A stretch of 64,000 nucleotides of DNA from contig NZ_MOBJ01000034.1 in the NCBI RefSeq assembly GCF_003732225.1, forward strand, positions 518,125 through 582,124, read 5' to 3'. Origin of the DNA: Pseudomonas brassicacearum (GTDB taxonomy: Bacteria > Pseudomonadota > Gammaproteobacteria > Pseudomonadales > Pseudomonadaceae). The first letter of the stretch is position 1, and each line of letters opens with the position of its first letter. Shown in pieces: positions 1-8,669 of this stretch. The notes beneath the pieces were generated by a model that saw only the letters and a program-made list of their open reading frames with translations, searched no databases and was not told the origin of the DNA. Both the position numbers and the translations under genes were made by a program.

Positions 1-383
1 TCCCACAACACCCAATCATGACTGCGTGTTTACTTCGCCCAATGCATCCGGGATCCCGACTTTTCTCTTATAAAATATAAAGTCCCCCCCTACGCCTTCC
101 TGGCTATTCGACCTACATCAAAATACGGCGGGCAGCCCTGCGAAGGAATACGATCCCAAGTCCGTAACACCTGTTCATACACCGAACCGCCCCTTTTCGT
201 ATTAGTTGCATTCCGCTCTCCTTACCCCCGCCGCTAAATTGCACCTCGATCGGTGAGCTCCCATCTGCCGAAAAAAACGGCTTGTGCCTTACACGGTGGC
301 ATCCCGCGCGGCGCAGTCGCTGCGCTCAAACCACGAAAAGCCATAGCCAACCTATAAAAATGTGCCTGACAAAGAGCCAATAC
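1..383. other. Upstream region of fimbrial operon, no gene seen
   Basis: No convincing gene is seen here. An AT-rich patch around 65-82 in otherwise GC-rich DNA could hold the promoter of the fimbrial operon, but I cannot pick out a clear -35/-10 pair. A short inverted repeat, GCGCAG-TCG-CTGCGC, lies at about 311-325, just upstream of the first gene. A reading frame open from 282 continues into the pilin gene, but its first 34 codons do not look like protein and precede a normal signal peptide. Confidence 0.4.
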
Positions 384-1013
384 ATGAACAAGCCTTTAAG
401 CATCCTCTGCACTGCCCTGCTCCTCACCGGAGCTTCATCCGTTTTCGCCAGCAGCACGGACCTGACCGTCACTGGCACTATCACGCCGGTTGCCTGCACA
501 CCAAGCCTGTCCGCTGGTGGTGTTGTCGATCACGGAAAAATCTCCGCGAAAGACCTCAACCCGACCAATCCCACCAGTTTGCCCAGACAAACGCTGCAAC
601 TGGCAGTGAACTGCGATGCAGCGACCTTGTTTGCGCTGTCGCCGATCGATAATCGGGCTGGTACCTCAATACAGTCAGACCTCTTCGGCCTGGGCCTGAC
701 CACCGTCGGCGAAAAGCTGGGCGTCTTTGAGGTTACTCCACTCAATGTGAAGGCCGATGGGCTCGATGCGCAGCCTATCGCCTCGCGTGATGGCGGCAAA
801 ACCTGGCACAGATATGGAGGTGCTGGAGAGTTCTGGAGCCTTGAGACGATTTGGGGAACCGGCGCTGTCGGGAATCCCAATGCGCTGATCCCGGTGAAAG
901 ACCTGGCCCTGGACCTTCAGGTAAACACCCAAATTACACGTGCCCGCGAGCTGACCCTGACTGACGAACAGCAAATCGACGGCAACGCCACCCTCGAAAT
1001 GAAGTACCTGTAA
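384..1013 (+). CDS. Fimbrial subunit, DUF1120-like (pilin)
   Basis: This encodes a 209-residue secreted protein, probably a structural subunit of a chaperone-usher fimbria. The ATG at 384 is chosen because it gives a typical signal peptide (MNKPLSILCTALLLTGASS, cleavage after VFA). The in-frame ATG at 282 would put 34 unlikely residues in front of it. The mature part starts with a beta-rich segment containing a single Cys (TPVACTPSL) and a second Cys in LAVNCDAAT, a pattern for the pilin disulfide. It ends LEMKYL, and such C-terminal beta strands are what chaperones and donor-strand exchange use. It is homologous to the C-terminal half of the last gene of the cluster (both share a DNRAG motif and a Y-L terminus). 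It lies first in the fimbrial operon. Confidence 0.8.
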   Translation: MNKPLSILCTALLLTGASSVFASSTDLTVTGTITPVACTPSLSAGGVVDHGKISAKDLNPTNPTSLPRQTLQLAVNCDAATLFALSPIDNRAGTSIQSDLFGLGLTTVGEKLGVFEVTPLNVKADGLDAQPIASRDGGKTWHRYGGAGEFWSLETIWGTGAVGNPNALIPVKDLALDLQVNTQITRARELTLTDEQQIDGNATLEMKYL

Positions 1014-1110
1014 CGGCACATCGATACCCGGGCAACGGCTGATACACCCGTTGCCCTCCAAGGCCGCCCGGCCACCGATCTTGTCGTAGTCACACTCAAC
1101 GAGACACCTC

Positions 1111-1827
1111 ATGCCGATGTTTATATCTTCCACGCGTTACCTCATCCATATCGGTATCAGCGCGCTCGCACTATTGCTGGCCGCACAAGCCAACGCCGAC
1201 GGTATGGTTCCGGACACCTCGGTCGTGATCGTCAAGGAGGCCGACGGCGAGGCCGCCGTTTCCGTGACCAACACCGACGCCAGTCTGGCGCTGCTGCATG
1301 TCACTATCGAAGACATTCCCGAGGACAAGGAGCCCCTGGTGTTCGTGACCCCACCGCTGGCTCGTGTCGAGGCGTCCAAAACCCAACTGGTGCGCTTCAT
1401 TCTGCAATCGGAGAAACCCTTGCTTACTCAACGTTTGAAGCGAGTGATCTTTGAAGGCATACCCCAGGGACAACCGGCCACCGAAGCCGGACATGCCCGT
1501 GTGGGGGTGACCGTACGCCAGAATCTGCCGCTGATTATTCATCCCAAGGGCCTGGCACCCAATCGCACACCATGGACCGACCTGCAATGGTCGCTGCAGG
1601 ATGGTCAACTGATCGTGCGCAACGACACCCCGTACGTGGTACGCCTGGCCCAGGAGGTGCAATTGCTTCCGTCGGCGGGTCAGGCGATGTTGCCGAAGAC
1701 GTACGTGTTGCCCGGTGAGCACATCAGTGTTTCGCCTTCAACCGGGGTCGCGACGCACGTGCGCTTTCAACCGGCGACCGTCTACGGCTTTGCGGTGCCG
1801 CACTATGAGGCACCGATCAAACCCTAG
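1111..1827 (+). CDS. Periplasmic fimbrial chaperone (PapD-like)
   Basis: This is a 238-residue PapD/FimC-type chaperone that would bind pilin subunits in the periplasm by donor-strand complementation and deliver them to the usher. An N-terminal signal peptide (hydrophobic run ISALALLLAA, cleavage near ANA) precedes a first Ig-like domain. That domain has the alternating hydrophobic motif of the G1 strand region (QLVRFIL) and the conserved VGVTVRQNLPLII segment leading into the second domain. Length is normal for the family. It lies 97 bp after the pilin and 138 bp before the usher, which fits one operon. An ATG two codons downstream (1117) is an equally possible start. Confidence 0.85.
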   Translation: MPMFISSTRYLIHIGISALALLLAAQANADGMVPDTSVVIVKEADGEAAVSVTNTDASLALLHVTIEDIPEDKEPLVFVTPPLARVEASKTQLVRFILQSEKPLLTQRLKRVIFEGIPQGQPATEAGHARVGVTVRQNLPLIIHPKGLAPNRTPWTDLQWSLQDGQLIVRNDTPYVVRLAQEVQLLPSAGQAMLPKTYVLPGEHISVSPSTGVATHVRFQPATVYGFAVPHYEAPIKP

Positions 1828-1965
1828 AATGCCAACCTCCGACAGCGCCCCAACAGAACAATGAGCGCCGATTTTTCAAGGCGACGGCCCTTGACCATCG
1901 CCAAACGCGTGCCTGAAGCCACAGTGAAATCGGCCAGCACGCAGGCATAAACCAAGCGACCCCCC

Positions 1966-4434
1966 ATGAACACAGTATTGATTTACCGTGATTGCGAAGC
2001 CGTGCCCGCTATCCGGGTCGTCGCTCGTCCTCACCTGTCGCGGCTCTGGGCCAAGGCAGCGTTATTGCTGAGCAGCCTGCTGATGTTGCTCGATGCCCAT
2101 GGCGATGTTTTGTTGCCGGCATCGTTTGACAAAAACACCTTGCAACAACGCGGTATCGACCCAGCGCTGGCGACCTTGCTGCTGGCAACCTCACGCTTCC
2201 CCGCCGGAAGACAACCGGTCACCCTCACGGTCAACGGTCAACGCCATGGTCGGGTGGACGCAACCTTCAATCACGATGGCACGTTGTGCTTTGATCGCGT
2301 CCTGCTGGATGCGGCCAGCCTGAGCGTTCCCACCCGAACGCTGGACGACAAACCCTGCCACGATTTCCTCGGCATGTGGCCGCAAGCCTTGATTGAACAG
2401 GACCCGGCAAACCTGGGCCTGTCATTGGTCGTGCCCAGCGATGCGATACGGCCGGCGACTCGGGACTTTTCGGGTTATCAAACCGGCGGCATCGCCGGTT
2501 TGCTCAATTACGACGTTACGGGTCTGTACAGCCTTAACGGCGACCAGTCGAGTCGCTACACAGCCGCCAACACCGAGCTCGGTTTCAACGCCGGAGACTG
2601 GATCGTGCGCAGTCGTCAGGTACAGACCTGGCAGGACGACGTCTCCCGCACCAGCCATCTTGCAGCTTACGCCCAACGCACGTTTGCCAGTCAGCAAGCG
2701 GTGCTCCAGGTCGGTCAGATCAACCTTTATAACCCGGTGCTCGCCGGCGCGCGGATCACCGGTGTACAGGCCATGACCGAGCAAGCGCTGCGGGTCGAAG
2801 GCCAAAGCGCGGCCATCGAAGGGATTGCTCACAGCCAGGCGCAGGTCGAGGTTCGGCAGAACGGTTCGCTGATTCACTCTACGGTGGTGCCCGCCGGCCC
2901 CTTTTCGTTGAACGATGTACGTCGGCTCGACGGTCGTTCCGACGTTGAGGTGACGGTCAAGGAGGCGGATGGCAGCGAGCGACGCTTTACCGTGCCCGCC
3001 GCCATGCTGGGCATCCGCCTGCCAGCGCCCGGCTATTCGCTGGCCGCGGGCCAGGTGCGCAACAGCGCAGACACAACGAATGCCAATCCATGGTTGATCA
3101 GTGCCGGCTGGAGCGGCGCACTTCATCCGCAGCTACAGCTCAGCGCAGGCGTGACGGGCGCTGCCGACTACCGTGCAGCGGGCGCAAGCCTGGGCCTGTT
3201 GCCATCGGCCGAAACGCAGATCCAGTCCACCCTTCTGGGCGCGGATGCCAGTCGGGGCGAACCTGCCCAGGGACTTCAGGCCAGCCTGACCGTCTCACAT
3301 CGCTTTAACGAACAGTGGTCGATCAATGCGGGAAGCTCATACCGGACCTTCGGCTATCGCGAACTTGAGGACGCGGTGTTCGACACAAAGTCAGACAGCA
3401 GCAAGTCCCGTTACCGAGATCAACAAAGCGCCGCGCTGGCGTGGTCACATCCTGGCCTGGGTGCATTCAGCAGCGGGATCAGTCGCTCAACTTCATTCGA
3501 CAGACAAAGCAGCAGCCGCGCCCTGGCCTCGTGGGGCACCAACATTGCCGGCGTTTCGGTCTCGGCGACCACCGAATGGCAAGTCAGCGGCGCCAACCGC
3601 CGCGATGACAGCGTGTACCTGAATTTCAGCATCCCGCTGGGCGAAAGCCGCCGGGCTCGAACCTGGGTGCGCAACTCTGGCGGCGAGTACCGCAGTGGTG
3701 TGGGCTTGAGTGAGCGGGTCAACGATCAGCTGGGTTATCGGGTCGGGGTCGAACACGACACCCGTGACAAACAAGTGCAGTCCTCTGTCGGCGTATCGCT
3801 CCTGCCACGCTACAGCCAGTTGGACTTGAGTTACACCCGCTCCGATGCCGAACGCTCCAGCTATCAGGCCGGCGCCCGTGGCGCCGCCGTGCTGCACAGC
3901 GGCGGCCTGACGCTGTCGCCGTATCCGGTGCGGGACACCTTCGCGCTGCTGTCGGTGGGCGACATGGATGCCATCAAAGTCACGACCCCGAGCGGTCCGG
4001 TCTGGACCGACTGGCAAGGTCAGGCGGTGGTCCCGCAGGTCGCTGCCTATGGGCGCAGTGCGGTGGAAGTCGATACCCGCTCGCTGCCGCGCAATGTCGA
4101 TATCAACAATGGATTGGCGGTGATTTCTGCCGGTCGCGGTGCCGTGGACAAAGTCGAGTTCGGGGTCACGATGACGCGTCGGGCATTGCTCAAGGTCACC
4201 ACTGGCGATGGATCACCGCTGCCCCGTGGCGCGACGGTGAATACCGAGGATGGCGAGTTCGTCACGCTGGTTCAGGACGGTGGCCTGGTGTTTCTGCCCA
4301 ATGTCCTCGACACCCGTGCGCTATGGGTAACTGTGCCGGGGCTGGACCGTTGCCAACTTGACTTCGAACTGCCGGCCAAGGCCGACACCCAGGCGTACTA
4401 CGAGACTGCCGCTGCCCAGTGCCGGGCACTCTGA
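1966..4434 (+). CDS. Fimbrial outer-membrane usher (PapC/FimD-like)
   Basis: This is an 822-residue usher: a 24-stranded outer-membrane beta-barrel that recruits chaperone-subunit complexes and threads the fimbria outward. A long N-terminal segment with a hydrophobic stretch (AALLLSSLLMLLDA) serves as the signal. The N-terminal chaperone-binding domain follows (FDKNTLQQRGIDPAL, with a Cys pair near CFDRVLL and PCHDF). The barrel is interrupted by the plug-like segment VPAGPFSLNDVR...DVEVTVKEADG, a strong usher signature. The C-terminus has small beta domains ending in a Cys-containing segment (DRCQLDFELP). Length is typical of FimD-like ushers. The start is uncertain because no good ribosome site precedes the ATG at 1966. 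It is followed 10 bp later by the last subunit gene. Confidence 0.88.
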   Translation: MNTVLIYRDCEAVPAIRVVARPHLSRLWAKAALLLSSLLMLLDAHGDVLLPASFDKNTLQQRGIDPALATLLLATSRFPAGRQPVTLTVNGQRHGRVDATFNHDGTLCFDRVLLDAASLSVPTRTLDDKPCHDFLGMWPQALIEQDPANLGLSLVVPSDAIRPATRDFSGYQTGGIAGLLNYDVTGLYSLNGDQSSRYTAANTELGFNAGDWIVRSRQVQTWQDDVSRTSHLAAYAQRTFASQQAVLQVGQINLYNPVLAGARITGVQAMTEQALRVEGQSAAIEGIAHSQAQVEVRQNGSLIHSTVVPAGPFSLNDVRRLDGRSDVEVTVKEADGSERRFTVPAAMLGIRLPAPGYSLAAGQVRNSADTTNANPWLISAGWSGALHPQLQLSAGVTGAADYRAAGASLGLLPSAETQIQSTLLGADASRGEPAQGLQASLTVSHRFNEQWSINAGSSYRTFGYRELEDAVFDTKSDSSKSRYRDQQSAALAWSHPGLGAFSSGISRSTSFDRQSSSRALASWGTNIAGVSVSATTEWQVSGANRRDDSVYLNFSIPLGESRRARTWVRNSGGEYRSGVGLSERVNDQLGYRVGVEHDTRDKQVQSSVGVSLLPRYSQLDLSYTRSDAERSSYQAGARGAAVLHSGGLTLSPYPVRDTFALLSVGDMDAIKVTTPSGPVWTDWQGQAVVPQVAAYGRSAVEVDTRSLPRNVDINNGLAVISAGRGAVDKVEFGVTMTRRALLKVTTGDGSPLPRGATVNTEDGEFVTLVQDGGLVFLPNVLDTRALWVTVPGLDRCQLDFELPAKADTQAYYETAAAQCRAL

Positions 4435-4444
4435 GGATGAATGC

Positions 4445-5587
4445 ATGAACCTGTCCCGCTATTTAATTCCGACCCTCGCGCCCCTGGTGCTGAGCGGATT
4501 CACGCCTCTGGCCTGGGCGTTAGCCGACGACTGTCAGCTCAACCTGAGCCAGCCGGTGCTCGACTACGGGCTGATGAACCGGGCGGTACGCCCCGATACA
4601 ACCCCCGAGCGCAATTTGGGCGAGCGTCGCTTGAGTCTGAATTTGAGCTGTTCACAACCCACCGACATGAGTGTGTTCTATCGAGCCATCGCCGCGACCG
4701 CCGAGCGCTATCACTTCGCCGAACGCGGCAGTTATGAAATGCGTATACGCGACGCCGTGCTTGATGGCCAGTCGGTCGAGCTGGGGTTAATTGCCAGTGC
4801 CGGCCAGGTACCCGGAGCAACGGCTTCGAGTCTGATCTGGCGACCGGAGCACGGCGTCGTGCCGGTACGCGCCGGCATCCCGCTTCAGGGGCGTAGTTTT
4901 TCGGCGCAACTTGAGCTGACTGCCTGGGTTCAGGAACAAGCGATGCAAGTGCGTGACGCGGTCACTTGGGAAACCACCGGCGTATTCGACGCAGTCGCTG
5001 CGGGCCGCTCTCGGGAAACCACCCTGCGCGCCAGCTTCGCGCCAGGTGCTTGCGAACCGATGCTGTCCAATCTGGGCAAGGTCGATTTCGGCCCTCTGTC
5101 CAAGAGCAACCTGAATAGCGACAGGAGCACCCGGTTGCCACCTAAAACCCTGACGCTAAGGGTCGGCTGCGATGCGCCTACACATTTTGCCCTGCTGATG
5201 CACGACAACCGCGCCGGCTCGGCCACGGTCAACAGCGAGATTTACTACGGCCTGGGTTTGGATAACAGCGCCAACAAAATCGGACTGTACTCGCTGAACT
5301 TCGACCCGGCCAACGCCACCGCCGACAGCTTCGCCCGCCTTTATCGAACCGACTCCACCACCGCTGGCGTGGCCTGGAGCAGCGCCAGCGCGAGCCCTAT
5401 CCCGATCGGCCAAAAAAGCTACCTGGGTTTCACCGACAGCGCCGGCAGCACTTCGGGACCGGTCGCGATCCAGAACCTCACCACCACGGTGACCGTGGAC
5501 GCGGTCATCGCCCCCACCTCAAGCCTGGACTTGAGCACGGCCATTGAGCTCGATGGCTTGGGGACGCTCGAGATTAATTACCTGTAA
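4445..5587 (+). CDS. Two-domain fimbrial subunit, DUF1120-like (possible tip adhesin)
   Basis: This encodes 380 residues. The ATG at 4445 gives a signal peptide (MNLSRYLIPTLAPLVLSGF, cleavage near AWALA) and lies 10 bp after the usher stop. The open frame extends back into the usher but is not needed. The C-terminal half, from about residue 200, aligns by eye with the first subunit of the operon: a Cys near the start, a second Cys in RVGCDAPTHF, the DNRAG motif and a terminal LEINYL. The N-terminal half has its own Cys pair (DDCQLNL and LNLSCSQ). In chaperone-usher systems a two-domain subunit encoded last is often the tip adhesin, with a binding domain followed by a pilin domain. That role is inferred from position and layout, not from a recognised binding motif. 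Confidence 0.72.
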   Translation: MNLSRYLIPTLAPLVLSGFTPLAWALADDCQLNLSQPVLDYGLMNRAVRPDTTPERNLGERRLSLNLSCSQPTDMSVFYRAIAATAERYHFAERGSYEMRIRDAVLDGQSVELGLIASAGQVPGATASSLIWRPEHGVVPVRAGIPLQGRSFSAQLELTAWVQEQAMQVRDAVTWETTGVFDAVAAGRSRETTLRASFAPGACEPMLSNLGKVDFGPLSKSNLNSDRSTRLPPKTLTLRVGCDAPTHFALLMHDNRAGSATVNSEIYYGLGLDNSANKIGLYSLNFDPANATADSFARLYRTDSTTAGVAWSSASASPIPIGQKSYLGFTDSAGSTSGPVAIQNLTTTVTVDAVIAPTSSLDLSTAIELDGLGTLEINYL

Positions 5588-5600
5588 GTCTTGACGCTGA

Positions 5601-5635
5601 ACCGCCCGCTCGCTGCATCGGCACGAGCGGACGGT
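5601..5635 (+). terminator. Hairpin after the fimbrial operon
   Basis: An inverted repeat with arms ACCGCCCGCTCG and CGAGCGGACGGT (one mismatch) and an 11-nt loop follows the last fimbrial gene. There is no T-tract, so intrinsic termination is uncertain. It separates the convergent fimbrial operon and MFS gene. Confidence 0.4.
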
Positions 5636-5682
5636 TCGGCGACGCGGGAGGTACCTCATGCATAGCCCCACTCACGCTGGAT

Positions 5683-6999
5683 CTAGACCCTTTCGCTTTC
5701 GACCTGTACGTACAGCGAACGACCGGCACCGAGACCGGCGATGATCGCGCCGAGGCCAATGACCCCGAAGATCCAGCCCAGCGCAGTCCAGCCGCCTGTC
5801 CAGTCATGCACCAGACCGACTGCGAACGGGCCCATGGAGGCCAACGTGTAACCGAACCCCTGGGCCATGCTCGACAGGTTGGCCGCCACGTGGGCATCGC
5901 GCGAACGCAGCACGATCAGGGTCAGCGCCAGGCTGAACGTACCGCCCTGCCCCAGTCCGAGCAGAATCGCCCAGCCCCACAGGCCTTCGATCGGTGCATA
6001 GAGGCAGCCGAACAGACCGCCGAGGGTCAGGAGCATGACGATGACGATCGCCAACCGCTGATCCTTGCCGCGCGTCGCCAGCCACGGTGCCGCCAGCGAG
6101 CTGGCTAACTGGATGATCACCGAACCGGACAGCACCAGCCCGGCCTGGGTCGGGGTCAGGCCACGGCCGATCAGGATCGACGGCAACCAGCCAAAGACGA
6201 TGTAGGCCAGCGAGGATTGCAGGCCCATGTACAGGGTTACTTGCCAGGCCAGCGGATCACGCAGCAGACCGCGTACCCGATACGCCACGTTGTGCGCACC
6301 ATGTTTCTGACCGACTTGCGGCAACCAGAAGATCGCTGCGACCAGCGCCGGAACCACCCAGAAGCCCAGACCGAGCGTCCAGCTTTCGTCGAAATGCTGA
6401 CTCAAGGGCACTGTCGCGCCGGCCGCCATGGCCGCGCCCAGGCACAGGGCCATGGTGTAAACGCCGGTCATGGTGCCCGCGTGTTTGGCAAAGTCACGTT
6501 TGACGATGCCCGGCAGCAGCACGCCAATCACGCCAATGCTCGCCCCCGCGAGGATGCTGCCGGCAAACAGGCCGATCTCACCGAACGAACTGCGCAGAAT
6601 AATCCCGCCGGCCAACGCCAGCAAAATCCCCAGCACCACTCGCTCGGCACCAAAACGCCGCGCCAGTAGCGGGGCCAGCGGGGCGAACAGCCCAAGGCAA
6701 AGCACCGGTAACGTGGTGAGCAAACCGGCCTGGGCCGCCGACAGCCCGAGACTTTTTGACACATCGCCGAGCAGTGGCGCCATGCTCGACAGCGCCGGAC
6801 GCAGGTTCAGCGCCACCAGAATCAGCCCCAGCAACAATAACCACGGGCGACGTAAAACCGGATGGCTTTGTTGAACCTGTTCGTCATCGGCCTCGGCATC
6901 GATCAGCAACTCTTCGAGCTCTGCCGTGCGTTTGGGTAGTGTCGTGTTGCTGGGGCTCGCCTGCTGGCTGGACATGGGGGTCTCGGTTTCAAGGTTCAT
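5683..6999 (-). CDS. MFS transporter, CynX/NimT family
   Basis: This is a 438-residue inner-membrane transporter of the major facilitator superfamily with about twelve hydrophobic segments. The cytoplasmic N-terminal tail (residues 1-50) is acidic. The first membrane segment is followed by the family-typical NLRPALSSMAPLL, and the loop ARRFGAERV sits between helices 2 and 3. The overall pattern matches the cyanate/2-nitroimidazole transporter family (CynX/NimT), whose members export or import small organic anions; the substrate is not evident. The gene starts inside the end of the upstream FCD regulator (11-bp overlap), so the two are co-transcribed and the regulator probably controls it. A start at 6975 (MSSQQ) is also possible. 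Confidence 0.82.
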   Translation of the reverse strand: MNLETETPMSSQQASPSNTTLPKRTAELEELLIDAEADDEQVQQSHPVLRRPWLLLLGLILVALNLRPALSSMAPLLGDVSKSLGLSAAQAGLLTTLPVLCLGLFAPLAPLLARRFGAERVVLGILLALAGGIILRSSFGEIGLFAGSILAGASIGVIGVLLPGIVKRDFAKHAGTMTGVYTMALCLGAAMAAGATVPLSQHFDESWTLGLGFWVVPALVAAIFWLPQVGQKHGAHNVAYRVRGLLRDPLAWQVTLYMGLQSSLAYIVFGWLPSILIGRGLTPTQAGLVLSGSVIIQLASSLAAPWLATRGKDQRLAIVIVMLLTLGGLFGCLYAPIEGLWGWAILLGLGQGGTFSLALTLIVLRSRDAHVAANLSSMAQGFGYTLASMGPFAVGLVHDWTGGWTALGWIFGVIGLGAIIAGLGAGRSLYVQVESERV

Positions 7000-7648
7000 T
7001 GATCAACTGCCGGGAAATGGCTTTGGCCCGCTCCGGGTCGCGCTGCTCGACGGCATCGAGCAGTTCGATATGCAGGTCGAACACCTCTTGACGTCTGGGG
7101 CTGATGTTGAGGGTTTGGCGCAGTTGCGCGCCGATGATGCTGGAGAAATAGCGATACAACTCGCTGAGGGTCGGATTGTGCGCGGCATCGACCAAACGCC
7201 GGTGGAACACCAGGTCACAGGCGATGTAGCTGTCGAGGTCGCCGTGGTAGTGACGGCCACTCACGCCCAGCGCTTCACGCAGTGCGATGAGGTCTTCATC
7301 GGTACGGCGTAATGCCGCCAATCCGATGGCCTCGACTTCCAGAATGTGTCGGGTCTCACGGGCCTGCTCGTGGGAGCAGCGGGACAAGGCTTTCATCGTG
7401 TCGAGCGGATCGACCACCGCCCGCAGGTAACTGCCGTCACCCTGACGAATCTCGATCAAGCCGGAAAACGCCAACACCCGCATGGCTTCGCGCACGGTGT
7501 TGCGGCTAATGCCCAGTTCGGTCGCCAGTTCAGGCTCTGTGGGCAGTCGTTGGCCGACGGTCCAGATGCCGTTGTTAATACGCAGGCGCAACTGTTCAAG
7601 GGCCTGATCGACCAGAGAACGCTTAACCAGTGGGGATGTGTCTGTCAT
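6989..7648 (-). CDS. GntR-family transcriptional regulator, FadR/FCD subfamily
   Basis: This is a 219-residue DNA-binding regulator. The winged helix-turn-helix occupies residues 10-75 (LRINNGIWTVGQRLPTEPEL, then ISRNTVREAMRVL and the wing IRQGDGSYL). The C-terminal all-helical FCD effector domain shows the metal- and ligand-binding pattern D..FH..L and H..LL.A. The ATG at 7648 is chosen over the GTG/ATG at 7669 because the latter would lie inside a palindrome that looks like the operator. It precedes and overlaps the MFS gene, suggesting local control of transport of a small organic acid or nitrogen compound. The ligand is unknown. Confidence 0.87.
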   Translation of the reverse strand: MTDTSPLVKRSLVDQALEQLRLRINNGIWTVGQRLPTEPELATELGISRNTVREAMRVLAFSGLIEIRQGDGSYLRAVVDPLDTMKALSRCSHEQARETRHILEVEAIGLAALRRTDEDLIALREALGVSGRHYHGDLDSYIACDLVFHRRLVDAAHNPTLSELYRYFSSIIGAQLRQTLNISPRRQEVFDLHIELLDAVEQRDPERAKAISRQLINEP

Positions 7649-7661
7649 GGAATTCGCCCTT

Positions 7662-7680
7662 TCATCCAATCATAGGATGA
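7662..7680. promoter_or_regulatory. Probable operator of the FCD regulator
   Basis: TCATCCAATCATAGGATGA is a 19-bp dyad with six perfectly paired bases at each end (TCATCC/GGATGA). It lies 13 bp upstream of the chosen regulator start. FadR/GntR-type regulators usually bind short palindromes at their own promoters, so autoregulation is likely. The assignment to this regulator is inferred from position. Confidence 0.6.
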
Positions 7681-7767
7681 ATTTTCTGACATGTTAGTCA
7701 GCTTCGTCCGAGAGGACAACCACCTAGGGTTAGGAGGCAGGAAACAGAGCTGGATTTTCGATTGTTA

Positions 7768-7790
7768 AAATTACCCTTTGAGGGTAATTT
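7768..7790. promoter_or_regulatory. Probable MqsA operator upstream of mqsRA
   Basis: AAATTACCC-TTTGA-GGGTAATTT is a perfect 9-bp inverted repeat with a 5-nt spacer, 24 bp before the mqsR start. Known MqsA antitoxins repress their own operon by binding a palindrome of comparable layout through the C-terminal helix-turn-helix domain. The AT-rich TATATTT just downstream could be part of the promoter. Confidence 0.65.
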
Positions 7791-7814
7791 ATATTTCAAG
7801 GTGCAAGGTGTCTT

Positions 7815-8126
7815 ATGGAAAAGAACACACCTCATTACGACCTGTCGGTGGTCAAGGCGGAGGTAGTAAGGCTAGGTTCCAAAGCGTTTACCGGTAGCGC
7901 ACGGGAAGGAGGCCGAAGGCTCGATTTGAGTCTTGCCCAAATGCAGCAAATCGTCTGCGCCCTGGAGCAGAGGATGTTCTACAAATCCATGACAACTTAC
8001 ACGGACTATCAGGTCTGGCAGGACGTCTACCACGCAAGAATTCGTGATACGGAGATTTACCTCAAGGTGACCTACCGCCCAGGCGGTGGTCCGCCGGTAA
8101 TCTCCTTCAAGGAGAGAGACACATGA
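7815..8126 (+). CDS. mqsR: Type II toxin MqsR (mRNA interferase)
   Basis: This is a 103-residue RelE/YoeB-fold toxin that cleaves mRNA, in the well-studied E. coli protein preferentially at GCU. The family core FYKSMTTYTDYQVWQDVY is present almost unchanged. The catalytic residues correspond to Lys57, Gln69 and Tyr82, with Tyr56 and Met59 alongside. The C-terminal strand VISFKER is also typical. Length matches the family (about 98 aa in E. coli). The stop overlaps the antitoxin start by four bases (ATGA at 8123-8126), giving the toxin-first order usual for mqsRA. Expression should be repressed by MqsA at the palindrome just upstream. Confidence 0.95.
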   Translation: MEKNTPHYDLSVVKAEVVRLGSKAFTGSAREGGRRLDLSLAQMQQIVCALEQRMFYKSMTTYTDYQVWQDVYHARIRDTEIYLKVTYRPGGGPPVISFKERDT

Positions 8127-8605
8127 AAACACAGCAATGCTTCAGCTGCGGTGCCCAGGACGGGATGCAGCATTTCGACGGGCGAAGCTTCACCATCGAC
8201 TTCAGACAGTTGACGCGTCAGGTGCACGATATTTCCGGATGGGAGTGCCAGGCCTGTAGTGAAATCGAATTCGATGACGGCAGCGCAGAACGTTATTCCG
8301 AGGCTAGTGATCAATTGCTCGAGGACTCCCGGCAGCTCATGGCAGCCGAGATGAAACGCATTCGCCGCAAACTGCACCTTACGCAAAAGGAGGCAGTGAA
8401 ATTACTGTCGGGCGGCGGGCACAATGCCTTTTCCCGCTACGAGCGTGGCGAACTCGCACCGCCTCAGCCGTTGTTCATGCTGATGCGTTTGCTTGATCGG
8501 CATCCTCATTTGATGGCCGAAGTGCATGCCCTGAGCGAGGGTGTCGATTTAAAGCAGTTGTTGATTACACGTTACCCGGAACAAGAAACAGTTCTGGCCT
8601 CCTGA
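8123..8605 (+). CDS. mqsA: Type II antitoxin MqsA (HigA/MqsA family)
   Basis: This is a 160-residue antitoxin that neutralises MqsR and represses the operon. The N-terminal zinc-binding domain has two CxxC pairs (C6/C9 and C42/C45). The C-terminal Xre-type helix-turn-helix spans about residues 80-130 and carries the characteristic KLLSGGGHNAFSRYERGE, in which the recognition helix contacts DNA. It is longer than the 131-residue E. coli protein by a C-terminal extension (HLMAEVHALSEGVDLK...). It is translationally coupled to mqsR by an ATGA overlap and followed by a strong shared terminator. Confidence 0.93.
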   Translation: MKTQQCFSCGAQDGMQHFDGRSFTIDFRQLTRQVHDISGWECQACSEIEFDDGSAERYSEASDQLLEDSRQLMAAEMKRIRRKLHLTQKEAVKLLSGGGHNAFSRYERGELAPPQPLFMLMRLLDRHPHLMAEVHALSEGVDLKQLLITRYPEQETVLAS

Positions 8606-8622
8606 TCCTGAACATCAGGCAA

Positions 8623-8653
8623 AAATAAACCCGGAACAGGTCCGGGTTTATTT
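8623..8653. terminator. Bidirectional terminator between mqsA and aapP
   Basis: A perfect 13-bp stem (AAATAAACCCGGA / TCCGGGTTTATTT) with loop ACAGG has A/T tracts on both sides. It can stop transcription arriving from mqsA on the plus strand and from aapP on the minus strand. Confidence 0.9.
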
Positions 8654-8669
8654 CACAGCCTGGCTTCGA

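Noticed and set aside
1..9. TCCCACAA at the window edge as the end of another REP doublet
   Set aside because: It matches the last bases of a REP arm, but too little is visible to call it.
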